A stretch of 64,000 nucleotides of DNA, from contig JACKQL020000034.1 in the NCBI GenBank assembly GCA_018296165.2, forward strand, positions 310,001 through 374,000. Reading direction: 5' to 3'. Shown piece after piece: positions 31,375-41,710 of this stretch. The notes below the pieces were generated by a model. That model made no database searches, had not been told where the DNA came from, and worked only from the letters and a program-made list of their open reading frames with translations. Position numbers and translations under genes: made by a program. Within the stretch, counting starts at the first letter, position 1. Each line of letters begins with the position of its first letter. Source of the stretch: Termitomyces sp. T153. Taxonomy: Eukaryota; Basidiomycota; Agaricomycetes; Agaricales; Lyophyllaceae.

Positions 31375-33728
31375 CTAAGAGAGAGATAGTACTGCAACAG
31401 GATCTATTTTAGATGTCTGCTGCTGACTTAGAACTGCCTTCCTAAGTTCTATCTCTTGAGACCTTGCTCTATCAATTTCTTGTTCAAAGTCTGATACTTC
31501 AGTGGCTACTGCATGTTGATAGCCACCTCTAGTGTCAATTTGATCTACAAACTCTTCAAGTACTAAGGGTTCCCTATCTCCTTCCATCCTGGTTCATTGT
31601 TGGTTTTAGCTGGATATTCAAAGTGCATAGTCTTTGAGTTGTCCACCAACTCTGGATAAACAGGTGGGTACTCCTCATCTCCTGGCTGCTTGAGCCTCCT
31701 AGACAGGCCATCAACACTAAAAGTTTTTCCTGGCACATGCCTTAAAGTAAAATGATAGAGCAGTACATCCTCAATCCATCTCATAATGGTGGCATTAGGT
31801 CCTACTCCAGGATTGCTTAGCATTCCCTTCAAATACTTGGCATCTGTCTCCACTACAAGCTTCCTACAACCAACTAGCCAATACTTATTAGCTTGCAAGA
31901 CTCTCATCAAACCATAGAGTTCTCTTTTAGGTTGTGAGAATCTTGCCTCCCTCTCATTCAAGGTGATGAATCCTAGCTTAGCACAAGTGCATTGCTTAGG
32001 ATTGTCTGAAGCTTCCTGGAATATTCCAAAGCCCACTGCCATCCAAGAAGTGTCAACTGATAAGACCACTGCCCCTCCTGACTCATAGTCAATCGGTTTT
32101 AGAGGTGCACTTGCAGCTAGCAACTTCTTTAACTGAGCCATTGCTGACTGCTATTCCTCACCCCAAACAAATGGTGTGTGGTTTTGAGTCAATTTGTTGA
32201 TGGGTGCAGCCACTTTAGTATGGTCTTGAATAAACATCCTAAAGGTGCCACAAGTACCTAAGAAAGCTCTGACATCTGACTTGTCCTGGCAATCACTCCA
32301 CCCCATAATAATAGCCAACCACTTGATCTCAGGTTTCTGTCCTTCATAGGAACACCTATGTCCAACCACTACAATCTCATCTGCACAGACTACTGACTTC
32401 TTCCCAGAAAAGGTTCCTCCAACATATTTAATTCTTTGTAACACTCTGTTTACATTCTGCAGATGTTCCCATACAAATCTCCTAATGCCTGGATTTTCTG
32501 GGATAACCTCATAGCCTCCATCTGGCAATTCATACCTGTGAGGTGGACCTCTGATTGGCACATCATCAATATATGGCCAAGTTACATGAGGTATCTCATC
32601 TTTCAAGATGAAGGTAATGTCATCATGAAAGATTGGTACTGAATTTGTCCAGCCCATTGGCAGGGTTACCAACCTTAGAGCACCAAAGGGTGTCTGAAAG
32701 GTGGTGTAGTCCCTAGACATCTAACACTCTCTCATCATATCCCACATACAAGTCAAAGATCCCTCCACAAGCTCTGCTAGCAAAATGACTAGCTAACTCT
32801 TCAGTTGCTGGTGGCAATCTGGAATGTGCTATGGTCACTTTATTAAACACTGGGATCTGTATGAAGAGTTGGATGGCTCATACACTCCTGCTTCAATTTT
32901 CTGCTTTATCATCTGGCAGATTTTATCTCTGAGTCCAGGAGCAATGGGAATGTTCTTCAATACCCAGGGGGTGTGAAGATTTACTGGCATCACCACAGGG
33001 AGGAAGAATTCCTCTTTGAGCCTACCTCTTTGAGAACCATCCCATGCAAAGGCCTCATTCTACAGTATCATTAGATGATGTACTGCCTTCATCTCCTCTG
33101 GCCATAAGAAATCATCACCATGTGCTTGGTCAATGATCTCTTTGCACTCAGCAGTGTACCTTCCTGTGGGTTTGAAATCAGATGGGTTTGGGTCCAACTG
33201 TGGCATGTCTGCTAGTGGATCTCCAGTGATACACCTTTTAATTCTAAACTCCTCAGGAGAGGTTCCTAGTACAGGTTTCACCTTTCTAGCAACAGGTTTG
33301 TATTTCTTAGAAAACACTTGTGCAGTTTCCCCCACACCTGCTTCTAACTCTAAGAGCTCCTCCAACTTCTCTGGTATCTGACACAGCTGCCCATTTAGAT
33401 AGGCTGCTAATGTCTTCTCATCTCTTCCTCCCATATCTCCCTCTGCAGCAAAGGTCTGATACACATCTCTCAACTCCTGTTTCTTGAATCCACTATGATT
33501 TATAGTGTATCCAGTCACCACTACTTCACCATTCTCCTTCTCTCCAATCACCACTGCCACCTCTTCCTGGTCACTGACCAGATCATTGAGATTTAAAATT
33601 TTGGATCACTATCTCCTCCAACACCTAGCTTTGGCACCTTCCCTCTTTGAAGAGTACGCAGGGCTGTCTGGAAACCAGTATTAGTATCTCTGATAGTTAT
33701 TATAGCACTGCCATCTTGAAGATTTTGT
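31375..33728 (-). pseudogene. pol: Gypsy-3 protease end, reverse transcriptase, RNase H
   Basis: Directly after the LTR3 insertion the protease tail resumes (NLQDGSAIITIRDTNTG). The pre-RT spacer (33060-33560) matches Gypsy-4 (RKVKPVLGTSPEEFRIKRCI, FKPTGRYTAECKEIIDQAHG). The RT finger region is shortened: after SSYRSQ about 20 codons are missing compared with Gypsy-4. The RT palm is open (32151-32720) with LVTLPMGWTNSVPIFHDDIT, the intact active site YIDD and VPIRGP. RNase H (31563-32141) carries VDTSWMAVGFGIFQ (Asp), PKRELYGL (Glu) and VETDAKYLKGML (Asp). Stops and frameshifts separate these pieces. Confidence 0.85.
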
Positions 33729-34707
33729 TGATACAATGTTGTCACACCATTGGGAACATAACAAAACACCAGAAGTCAAAATAAACATCTATTGAGGCTG
33801 AAAACTGTAAGCCTCCTGGTAAAACAACTTCCAGCAACATTATCTCCTTAAAATACACAAGAAGGAATACAGAACAGGATAGGACAAGGACTATACTAGA
33901 TTATACACTCAATAATAGTCCAATCACTGTAATGGGAGAGAAAGCATGGGACTGGAAAAAGCACCTGAATGGCATCAATTCTGGCAAGATCTAGATCCAA
34001 TCTAAGAATAACCAGATTGGAATGTTGACTGAAAGGAGGTAAAGGGGGAATGAATGAGAAAGAATGGAATAATATGAATGGAATGGAATGAAGGAAAGAG
34101 AAGATGAAATGAATAAAGGAAGAAGAATGGAAGAACCTGAATGGGGGAAGAATATGAAATGAATAAAGAAAGAAGAATGGAAGAACCTGTATGGGGAAGA
34201 ATATGAAATGAATAAAGGAAGATGAATGGAATGAATGGGAGGAAAAAGATGAATGAAAGGAATACAAAGGAGGAAGAGATAAATGGGGCAAATAGAAGCT
34301 AAAAATGCAAAAGAGGAGCAATGGCACCAGGAACTAGCCTGTGGCACTGAAACAGACATCCCAAAAGGGGGAATTAGAATAACAGTTATGAATAAGGGGC
34401 TGGAAAGTATGAAACCAAAAGTCACATGCAGGGGGTGGTCTGTGCACTGTAGAAAGAGGTATAAATAGCCCAAGTAGAGTAGCAAATAGACAGGCAATTG
34501 ATAGGCAAAGGCTTGGTGGTTCCCAGGGAGTGAATCACTTAGGCTGGAGTTTGTTGAAACACCTCTACATTCAAAATAGAAATATTTTGGAAGTAAACAA
34601 TCTCAACCTCAAACATTTATCAAGACATCAGTGGGGAATTGGAGTGGACTTCCTAAGTCTTCAAGAAAGCCCCAGAACTATTAGTATTACTCTAACTCAG
34701 TACTACA
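33729..34707 (-). repeat. Solo LTR3 inserted in Gypsy-3 protease
   Basis: On the minus strand it runs from TGTAGTACTGAGTTAGAG to CACAACATTGTATCA, 979 bp. It is flanked by ACAA on both sides; with one copy removed, the protease reads TESNIQ-NLQDGSA, the same as Gypsy-4 (TESNVQNLKDGSA). It contains pyrimidine-rich CATTC-type repeats and a TATAAATA box ((+) strand TATTTATA reading at about 34459). A second copy is at 38732-39813 (+). Confidence 0.9.
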
Positions 34708-35622
34708 TTGTATGTTGCTTTCTGTCAGTGTGTCAAAAGGACAACCCAACAAGACAGTATAAGCTGGCTTGACAAAGATATGTACTTGTAGATAAATAGT
34801 GAAGCCTTCAGCAAAAGTAAATGGCACATTTTTGGCTAAACCAACTGATGTATTCACTTGACTGTTGGCACTCTCCATTCTTAAGCATATGTCTGGATCC
34901 CAAGTCAATCCTAAACAAAGTGCCTCATCTAGTGCTATACAGACTATCTGAGAACCACTATCTAGAATTGTCTCTGCTTGCCCCCTTTGATTGACAATGG
35001 GGTTCAAGGATCTCAACACTTGCAAATCTCCAGCCACATACACCACTACTGGCTTTTCTCCTGGAGGGATATTTTCCAAGTAAGTGGCTACACAATCCTG
35101 ATGCAATACTGCACCAGTGGGCAAATCATCCTGTGTCCCATCTGCAATGAAATAGGTTGCCATTGGTAGGTCATTGACATCTACTTTGTCAGGTGGTTTC
35201 TTCTCCCTTACAGTCTGCTGTTGAACTGCTACTCTTGGGATATTGGGATTCCTAGACTGAGTCCCTGATTTGAGAGTTGATTTTTGTATCATTGCTTCTC
35301 TTAATTCAGGAGCCACATCTAACAGTTCTCCAGTAACTGGGAGGTACAATAGCCTCCCAGAGCCTATCAATGGTCCTATCCCACTCTTTCCTCTTTGTCC
35401 CTGTTAAGAAACTTTTAACAGTGTCCTGCACTGGCAAGTCTGGTCCCTCATTGAGGGCTGGAACCTTCTCAAAAGGTATGTCCAGTTTTAGTGCAACTCT
35501 AGGTGGAATCACCAGAGTTAGCTTTTCTTTCCAGGGTTTTTCAGGGGTTCTCTCTGGCAATGAGGATACTCCTGGTTGAGATGCCTCTTTCCTAATTGCC
35601 TTCATTGAGTTATTTAAAAATC
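34708..35622 (-). pseudogene. Gypsy-3 gag-pol linker and retropepsin
   Basis: In the -1 frame relative to gag the sense continues FLNNS-MKAIRKE, then a Pro-rich linker, and after a frameshift a long open frame (34687-35370). That frame contains LLYLPVTGELLDVAPELREAM, DDLPTGAVLHQDCVATYLEN and YVAGDLQVLRSLNPIVN. The retropepsin core has ILDSGSQIVCIALDEAL (catalytic DSG intact), DPDICLRMESANSQVN, FTIYLQVHIFVKPAYTVLLGCPFDTLTE. The protease would cleave the polyprotein. Only the LTR3 insertion and one frameshift break it. Confidence 0.83.
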
Positions 35623-37255
35623 CTTAGAGGAAAATTTCTGTCCTTCAGAACTAGCTGTGTTCCTTGTGTTGACCAACACACTGAGCATCTCAGCCATTTT
35701 ATTGAAACCTTTCTCCAAGTCCCCCAAGCGGTCTGACTCCTTGTATTGAATGCACTCTAGCATGTCATCCCTTGTGTCTCTAGCAGAGTTTACATAGGTA
35801 GAGTAAGTGACTGTCTCTGGAGAGTCATTTTCTGGCCATCCAAAGTACGTATTCACCTGCTTGTCATGTACTTGTGCTAGTCTAGTATGAGGAGATATAC
35901 CAGCAGGATCTCTGGGTAGAGGAGCACTACTAAGTAGTCTGGCTCTCCCCTCCAACAGGATGATCCATCCTTTTTGTACATCTCCCTTGATGACTTCACA
36001 TTCTGAGATTCTATGTCCAGTTTTCCAACAATAAAAGCAAGTAACACCACTTCTCCCAGAAGTTGAAAATGTAGGAGGCTCTTCTGCCCTTATACTCTGG
36101 CTTCCTTTGGTATTCAAAAAGGTATTGTGCATGTCCAACTGACCAGCTTGCAAAGCTTGCATGGTACTCTGGATGCTCCCTGTTTGTTTCCCAATGGTAA
36201 CCACAGCATCTTGTAGATGAGCCATTTTCTCCTCCACTTCCTCCTCCTTAATGTTCCCCCTACTAGTTTTCATTTTCTTTATTGTATCCTCTCTAGGGCT
36301 CCTTACAGTAGCACCATCTATCAAGGTCCCCACTACTGTCAGCACTTCTGATAGGTCATACTTGTTGTCCTTGTGCCTATTCCTAGCAGGGTCTTTGTAG
36401 TGGCCATATCTACTGATCAACCTTTCCTCAATCACATCTCCAAAAGTTGGTGTAAAGCACCCCAGAAATTTGTCTACTAGAGACCATTCCCAGTGACCTT
36501 AGCCAACTTCTTAGCCTCAGCTCTAAATTTCCTTATCAGAGAATGGATTTCTATGGTGTTATTCCTACTAAGTCTGGCATGTTCTCTGCAGATTCTGTCC
36601 AGGTTTGCAATGCTACCTGTGTCATCTACTGCTTTTGAATAAGACTCTTTGATCTCTTTCTCAAAAGCAGACCAAGTATAGTCATCTCCAAAGGAATAAA
36701 AGCCCAGCCATTCTTGTTCAGTCTGAGCATCCACATACTCTAAGATTTTCTTCTTCCTTTCCTTTCCTTATCTCCTTAGATCCCAGCATGCTCAAACAGA
36801 GAGATCATCCCTTGTAAAAAGTGATGAATCTCAGAGGGCTCAGTGTGCTTAAACTTAGGTGTATCCCTGCTGTCAGGCAGTGGTAGTTTATATCTGATAT
36901 TTTGCTCCATAACTCTGACCAAACCAGTTGATTCAAGAATAGGAGACAAAGGTTGATTTTTATTTGAGGATGACTTGTCAGAACAAAGTTTTTGTTGTGT
37001 AAGTGCAACTTCAGGGTTAGGCAAAGGAACTACTGTGCCCTTGCTAGTAGCATGAGTTTCCCTTTTCCTTAAGGTAAAAGAGTTTTGAACCTTTGGTTTA
37101 ATAACCTGAGGTGTACTGGGCCAAGACCCAGGCAGAGCAAAACTAATGTTTTTTTTAGTGGACTCCTCACAGGGATCCAAAGGTGAGTTTTTGTGCAACA
37201 GAACCCCCTCACAGTGGGGTCCAGATGATGCAAATTGTGAGTTTGATGCTGTCAA
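35614..37255 (-). pseudogene. gag: Gypsy-3 gag
   Basis: Starts at the ATG at 37253-37255 (MTASNSQFASSG). The capsid has LPLPDSRDTPKFKHTEPSEIHHFLQGMISLFEHAGI, then after a stop EYVDAQTEQEWLGFYSF and ICREHARLSRNNTIEIHSLIRKFRAEAKKLAKVTGNGL, then RYGHYKDPARNRHKDNKYDLSEV. A CCHC zinc knuckle CFYCWKTGHRISEC sits in the C-terminal open frame (35614-36435). It ends KFSSKDF with GAT TTT TAA (35614-35622). Three frame segments correspond to two or three disabling changes relative to the open gag of Gypsy-4. Confidence 0.85.
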
Positions 37256-37261
37256 TGGATC

Positions 37262-38302
37262 AGATCAACTGATCAAACTTTCTTTTCACAGATGTTCAAG
37301 GGCTTAGTTACACTCAAAACCCATGTAGAATAGAAATAATATTGATAGTTTATGATATTATTCAACTGAATGGGACAGTCTCACTCAGACAAATGGGCAC
37401 AATAGTATATTGACTAATCCCAAAGCAACTAATACTTGTAAGCCTAAGAACTTTGCTTCCTAGGGAATTCCAAGCCATGGTACATAGCTTGCCTGTCCTC
37501 TCTCTTGAGATCCCTCCCCTTTTATAACTCATCAATCATGCATGGACCACAGCCTTTCTTTGTGTTTTTGCTGTCTGTATGGGAACATCAGTGGCTGGTG
37601 GCTGACCTTGCCCATGCATTTGCTGTATCATTTATCCTGGTCGATTTCTCCCTCTTTTCCTCATCCTCTACTTCCTTCCATTTTCTTTGCCTCTTCTAAC
37701 CTTTTCTTTCCTTATCCATGCATGACTGGTGAGTTAGCTGAGAGTTTTGAGGTGAATTCAAGAACAGGTGCATGGTTTTTAATTTTTGATTGAGAGATCC
37801 ATCTGAATGCTTATTTTTAGCATTGGCTGTCTATATATGCTTGATCAAGTCATTTTTCCCATGTGGTCTGTTCTTCCTTTTATTCCTCCTCAAACTTGTC
37901 CCACTGGAGCTCCTTAGATCACTCTTTTGTGGGTCTTTGTAGGTTCTTGAGACACATCTTACTGGGTTTTTGAGGGGAGGAGAGGGGTATCTGTTTGATA
38001 GTTAGACCTGGGATCCATGATCCATGATCAGCTTATTGGCTCCAGCATACTGCCACTCCCCTGTGCCCTGCCATCAGTTTTGATGACTGGCTACTATGTC
38101 ATTGACACTGGTCTTTCTGTCATTTTACTGGTTTTTATGGGACTGAGGCTGGCTTTGAGGTGCATCCAATGTCTACAGTTTTTGAGGTTTATCCTTGAGC
38201 TTACAGTTTTCAGCTCTTTACAGATAATTTGTATTAATTTTTACAAATATATAGGATTTTTGGAATGATCTCTTTTGTCTCTTATTTGAGACCACTGTAT
38301 CA
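37262..38302 (-). repeat. Probable 5' LTR of Gypsy-3
   Basis: On the minus strand it starts TGATACAGTGG (38302) exactly where a Gypsy-B5 gag fragment stops. It contains a canonical TATA box GAGTTATAAAAGGGG (around 37521-37535) and ends close before the gag leader. No second copy is present in the window, so the boundaries and the LTR identity are inferred from position and promoter content. Confidence 0.5.
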
Positions 38303-38731
38303 CCAGATGCATACAATGGTGCCTGCTCCAGTGGGGAACAATTCCTTCAATCCTGCCTCACCTACATCCACCTCAGTAGGGATGCCTTTGACTCTGATGC
38401 ATTGAAAATAACCTGGGTACTGTTGTACATGAAGACTGGATGTGCCTCCACCTATGTGCTACAAGTCTTCTGTTGCCCCAGAGGTGTTGGAAGTTTCCTG
38501 GACTGGGCCACCTTTGAGAAGGACTTTTACATGGAGTTGTTTCCACTAGACCCTGCCAAGACCACTGCCTTGACACTATGCAACAGGGAGCAACATGAGC
38601 AAGGAAAGTGTATGCTGGATGAGCACATTGACTCATTCCAGGCTCTGGTTGAGCAAGCCACTTACCCCAATGGCCTTTAATTATGCCTCACCTTCTAAGA
38701 TGGCCTGCACTCTGCTAATGTGCTTCTATGC
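38303..38731 (+). pseudogene. gag: Gypsy-B5 gag capsid fragment
   Basis: Plus-strand piece of Gypsy-B family gag. It reads across frames as PDAYNGACSSGEQFLQSCL, TYIHLSRDAFDSDALKITWV, LLYMKTGCAST, LDWATFEKDFYMELFPLDPA and EQGKCMLDEHIDSFQALVEQ. It ends at a stop after YPNGL and is cut by LTR3 at 38732. It is more similar to the Gypsy-B capsid (6-6.3 kb) than to B3. Both neighbours (Gypsy-3 LTR and LTR3) are insertions that bracket it. Confidence 0.8.
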
Positions 38732-39813
38732 TGTAGTACTGGGTTAGAGTAATACTAATAGTTCTGGGGCTTTCTTGAAGACTTAGGCAGTCTACTCCAA
38801 TTCCACACTGATGTCTTGATAAATGCTTGAAGTTGAAGGGGTTTACTTCCAAAATATTTCTATTCTGAATGAAGAGGGGTCTCAACAAACTCCAGCCTAA
38901 GTGATTCACTCCCTGGGAACCACCAAACCTTTGCCTATTAATTGCCTGTCCATTTGCTACTCTACTTGGGCTATTTATACCTCTTTCTACAGTGCACAGA
39001 CCACCCCCTACATGTGACTTTTGGTTCCATACTTTCCAGCCCCTTATTCATAACTGTTATTCTAATTCCCCCTTTTGGCATGCCTGTTTCAGTGCCACAG
39101 GCCAGTTCCTGGTTCCATCATTCCTCCTTTGCATTCTTAGCTTCCATTTGCTCCATTTATCTCTCCCTCCTTTGTATTTCTTCCATTCATATTCTTCTCC
39201 ATTCAGTTCCTTCCCTTCTTCTTCCTTTATTCATTTCATATTCTTCCCCATTCAGGTCCTTTCCCATTCAGGTTCATCCATTCATCTGTCCCCTCCCATT
39301 CATTCCATTCATCTTTCTTTATTCATTTCATATTCTTCCCCTTTCAGGTTCTTTCCCATTCAGGTTCTTCCATTCATCTTCCTTTCCCTTCCCTTCATTC
39401 CATTCATTTCATATCCTTCCATTCATCTTCCTTTCCCTTCCCTTCATTCCATTCATTTCATATTCTTCCCTTCATTCCATTCTTTCTCATTCATTCCCCC
39501 TTTACCTCCTTTCAGTCAACATTCCAATCTGGTTATTCTTAGATTGGATCTAGATCTTGCCAGAATTGATGCCATTCAGGTGCTTTTGCCAGTCCCATGC
39601 TTCCCCTCCCATTACAGTGATTGGACTATTATTGAGTGTATAGTCTAGTATAGTCCTTGTCCTATCCTGTTCTGTATTTCTTCTGGTGTATTTAAAGGGA
39701 TAATGTTGCTGGGACTTGTTTTACCAGGAGGCTTACAGTTTTCAGCCTTAATAAATGTTTGTTTTGACTTCTGGTGTTTATTATGTTCCCAATGGTGTGA
39801 CAACATTGTATCA
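38732..39813 (+). repeat. LTR3, second copy
   Basis: TGTAGTACTGGGTTAGAG to CACAACATTGTATCA... (ends at 39813), 1,082 bp, the reverse complement match of 33729-34707. It has a longer CATTC/TTCATTC-rich pyrimidine segment (about 39180-39500) and GGGCTATTTATACCTC as TATA region. The flanks TATGC and TCTCC do not match, so it is either an old solo LTR with a lost duplication or a 5' LTR whose element is otherwise gone. Confidence 0.83.
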
Positions 39814-40025
39814 TCTCCCCCCACCAAATAATGACTGTCCTCAGTCATCTACAGTTCCAGAATAGGCTAAGTTCCATATTTTTGACATAATTTCACAACA
39901 TGTGTCCCTTTCTCTTTGCAATGTTTTTGAGGTTTCTCTTGCATGTTGTGGCTGTCACCCTATCCCTCCAAAAGACATTTAATCCCTCCTCTCTGTTGTT
40001 CACCTCCTCAATCCCTTAGTTCCTC
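39814..40025 (+). promoter_or_regulatory. 5' flank of the 40-kb gene, pyrimidine-rich leader
   Basis: Between LTR3 and the ATG at 40026 there is a CT-rich run (CCTCCTCTCTGTTGTTCACC and CCTCAATCCC) typical of fungal transcription starts. No TATA box is evident. Whether the adjacent LTR3 drives the gene cannot be told. Confidence 0.35.
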
Positions 40026-41280
40026 ATGTCTCCTCCTACTGGTCCCAAAAACCCTGTTTCTTCAGATCCTTACTCTCTTCTTGAAAACTTGGTCTATCAA
40101 GACAAAACCCAGTGTATCAAAGGCATCCGGCACTATCCTGCTTTTGTTTCAGCCATCACTTGACTTGCTGAAGAGGCCAAGGCTAAAGGATCTCCAGTTT
40201 TGGTCGCACGTCATGTTGGAGCTGCTGAACTGGTATGTCCTTTACTCTTTCAAGATTTTCATCCACTAACACCTCTTCTATCCAGGTTTTTACAGACCAG
40301 TCCAATTTTGAGCACATTTCTCAACAATTGGGCATCTATGAAGCCTTATACGGCATTCAGGAATTCATCGATTACAGCCTTGCACAGTCTTCTGCCACTA
40401 TCAAGAATTGGTGTATTTTTGCTGACACCATCCTTAAAATAATCAAGGACTGTTGTGTCAAAGAAGCTGCCGACCGAGCCGCCAAAGAGGCTAAAGAATG
40501 TGCCAAGGTTCGCTCTTTGTTTCTCATCACAACTCTATTCTGATGCCTCCCAGACCCGCCGTCGTGATGACGCTCGCAAAGCTCATGAATGCCATCAGGA
40601 GTGTGATAGTGACGTGGAGATGATGAGTGTGTCCTCTCCACGCCCTTTCAAGTGCAAGCCTAATAACATGAGCCTCTCCTTTATTTTTAGAAATGCAAAT
40701 TAACAAGTTATTTACTCGTTTCTCACTCTTTTCCCTCTCCCATCAGCCTGTGCCTGAGGTGGCACCAGAAGCTAAGAAACCCCATCTCCATCCTTCCATT
40801 GGTGCGTTCCTTTTACTTCTTTTATTTGAATCTTTCTTGATCCTTCTTCTTCAGCTTTATACCGTCCCGACGGTTCCTGCGCACAGGCTTTGTTGGACAA
40901 AACCAATCACATCTTAGCTAAGGACGGCAAGGTTTCTCATTCCACGCTATGTGACTATGCTCAGGCACTCAATCAAACTGCCTGCCAACAGCTCTTTGCC
41001 TTGGACATTGCTCAGCAACTCTGCAAACAACTTATTGCCCATCGCAAGGCTGTTAGGACTGCACTCAACGATCATGACATTGCAGACACTGGCATCTTGA
41101 TTTGTGATCTGCAAGTCACCTCTGATTCGCAATTGATCTGTCTTTGTCACTTATTCGGAACCTTCCTGTCACTTATCAATCTTTTTCCAGCCAGCTATTA
41201 CCAAAAATTCTTCTATTGAGGTCTCTGGGACAGATCCCAAAGCGGACAAAATAGCAAATGCTATTGAAGCAACGTTATAG
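40026..41280 (+). CDS. Intron-containing gene of unknown function
   Basis: I do not recognise the family. Exon 1 is 40026-40232 (MSPPTGPKNPVSSDPYSLLE..., ending RHVGAAEL). Intron 40233-40285 has GTATGT..CCAG. Exon 2 is 40286-40507 (VFTDQSNFEHISQQLGIYEA... to EAADRAAKEAKECAK). Intron 40508-40553 follows. Exon 3 from 40554 reads TRRRDDARKAHECHQECDSD. Two or more later exons follow: PVPEVAPEAKKPHLHPSIG at 40747-40802, then from about 40855 ALYRPDGSCAQALLDKTNHI... to DLQ, intron 41114-41190, and PAITKNSSIEVSGTDPKADK to TAG at 41278-41280. The phases of the exon 3 to exon 4 junction do not agree, and codon 46 is TGA (40161-40163, where CGA is plausible). The copy may therefore be inactive. The product would be a soluble, helix-rich protein of about 290 residues without membrane segments. 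CpG is present, unlike the surrounding retroelements. Confidence 0.6.
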
Positions 41281-41710
41281 TTGTTATAGTTTAGCTTGCT
41301 AGGTTTTAGCCCCAATAGATTGTTGTATTTGCGAGTTTTTGCTTTCTTTGCCTTGCTTCTTTCAAAATGGCTGCCTGTGTCAAACTTCTTTGTTTACTCA
41401 TCATTGATCATCTCTGATCGGCTTTGATCCCTGATCAAGTGATGCGCCACAGCTCCTTTTGCAACTTTTCTTGCTTCTTTTCACCCTCCCCCGGTTTATT
41501 CTCAGTTTGCCATTTATATTCTTGCTTTAATTCGCTTCCCTCATTTGTGCTCCTTTGTTTCAGTGCCTCAGCGCTTTCTATACCCCCACTATCATTTTCT
41601 AGCATTATAGACATTGTATAGCCAGCCCCTAGCATGACTATACACCTTCTTCAATACATTTCCTCAACATGTCAACTTATTTTCATGGTCCTTGAGGCTT
41701 TGTACATAAC
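41281..41710. other. 3' flank of the 40-kb gene; no gene seen
   Basis: CpG-containing AT-rich DNA with no domain. The stretch probably holds the 3' untranslated region of the upstream gene and, near its right end, the 3' untranslated end of Gypsy-4. No LTR pair was found for Gypsy-4 here. Confidence 0.45.

Larger units (their letters stand above)
29866..38302 (-). mobile_element. Gypsy-3: Ty3/gypsy element, minus strand, with solo LTR3 inside
   Basis: A putative 5' LTR (about 37262-38302), gag (35614-37255), protease, RT and RNase H (31375-35605, interrupted by LTR3) and integrase (29866-31301) are in the standard order. The closest relative in the window is Gypsy-4; both share the gag C-terminus/shifty stop, YIDD-VPIRGP RT and the same integrase. 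The 3' LTR is not recognised, and the left end may be truncated near 29.86 kb. Confidence 0.8.

Noticed and set aside
33896..34497. Long Ser/Phe/His-rich minus-strand frames of 143-168 codons
   Set aside because: They lie entirely inside LTR3 and come from its CATTC-type pyrimidine repeats. The same kind of frame appears at 38942-39648 in the other LTR3 copy. Low complexity, no conserved start.
38942..39648. 203- and 218-codon plus-strand frames
   Set aside because: LTR3 low-complexity artefacts, overlapping each other in two frames.
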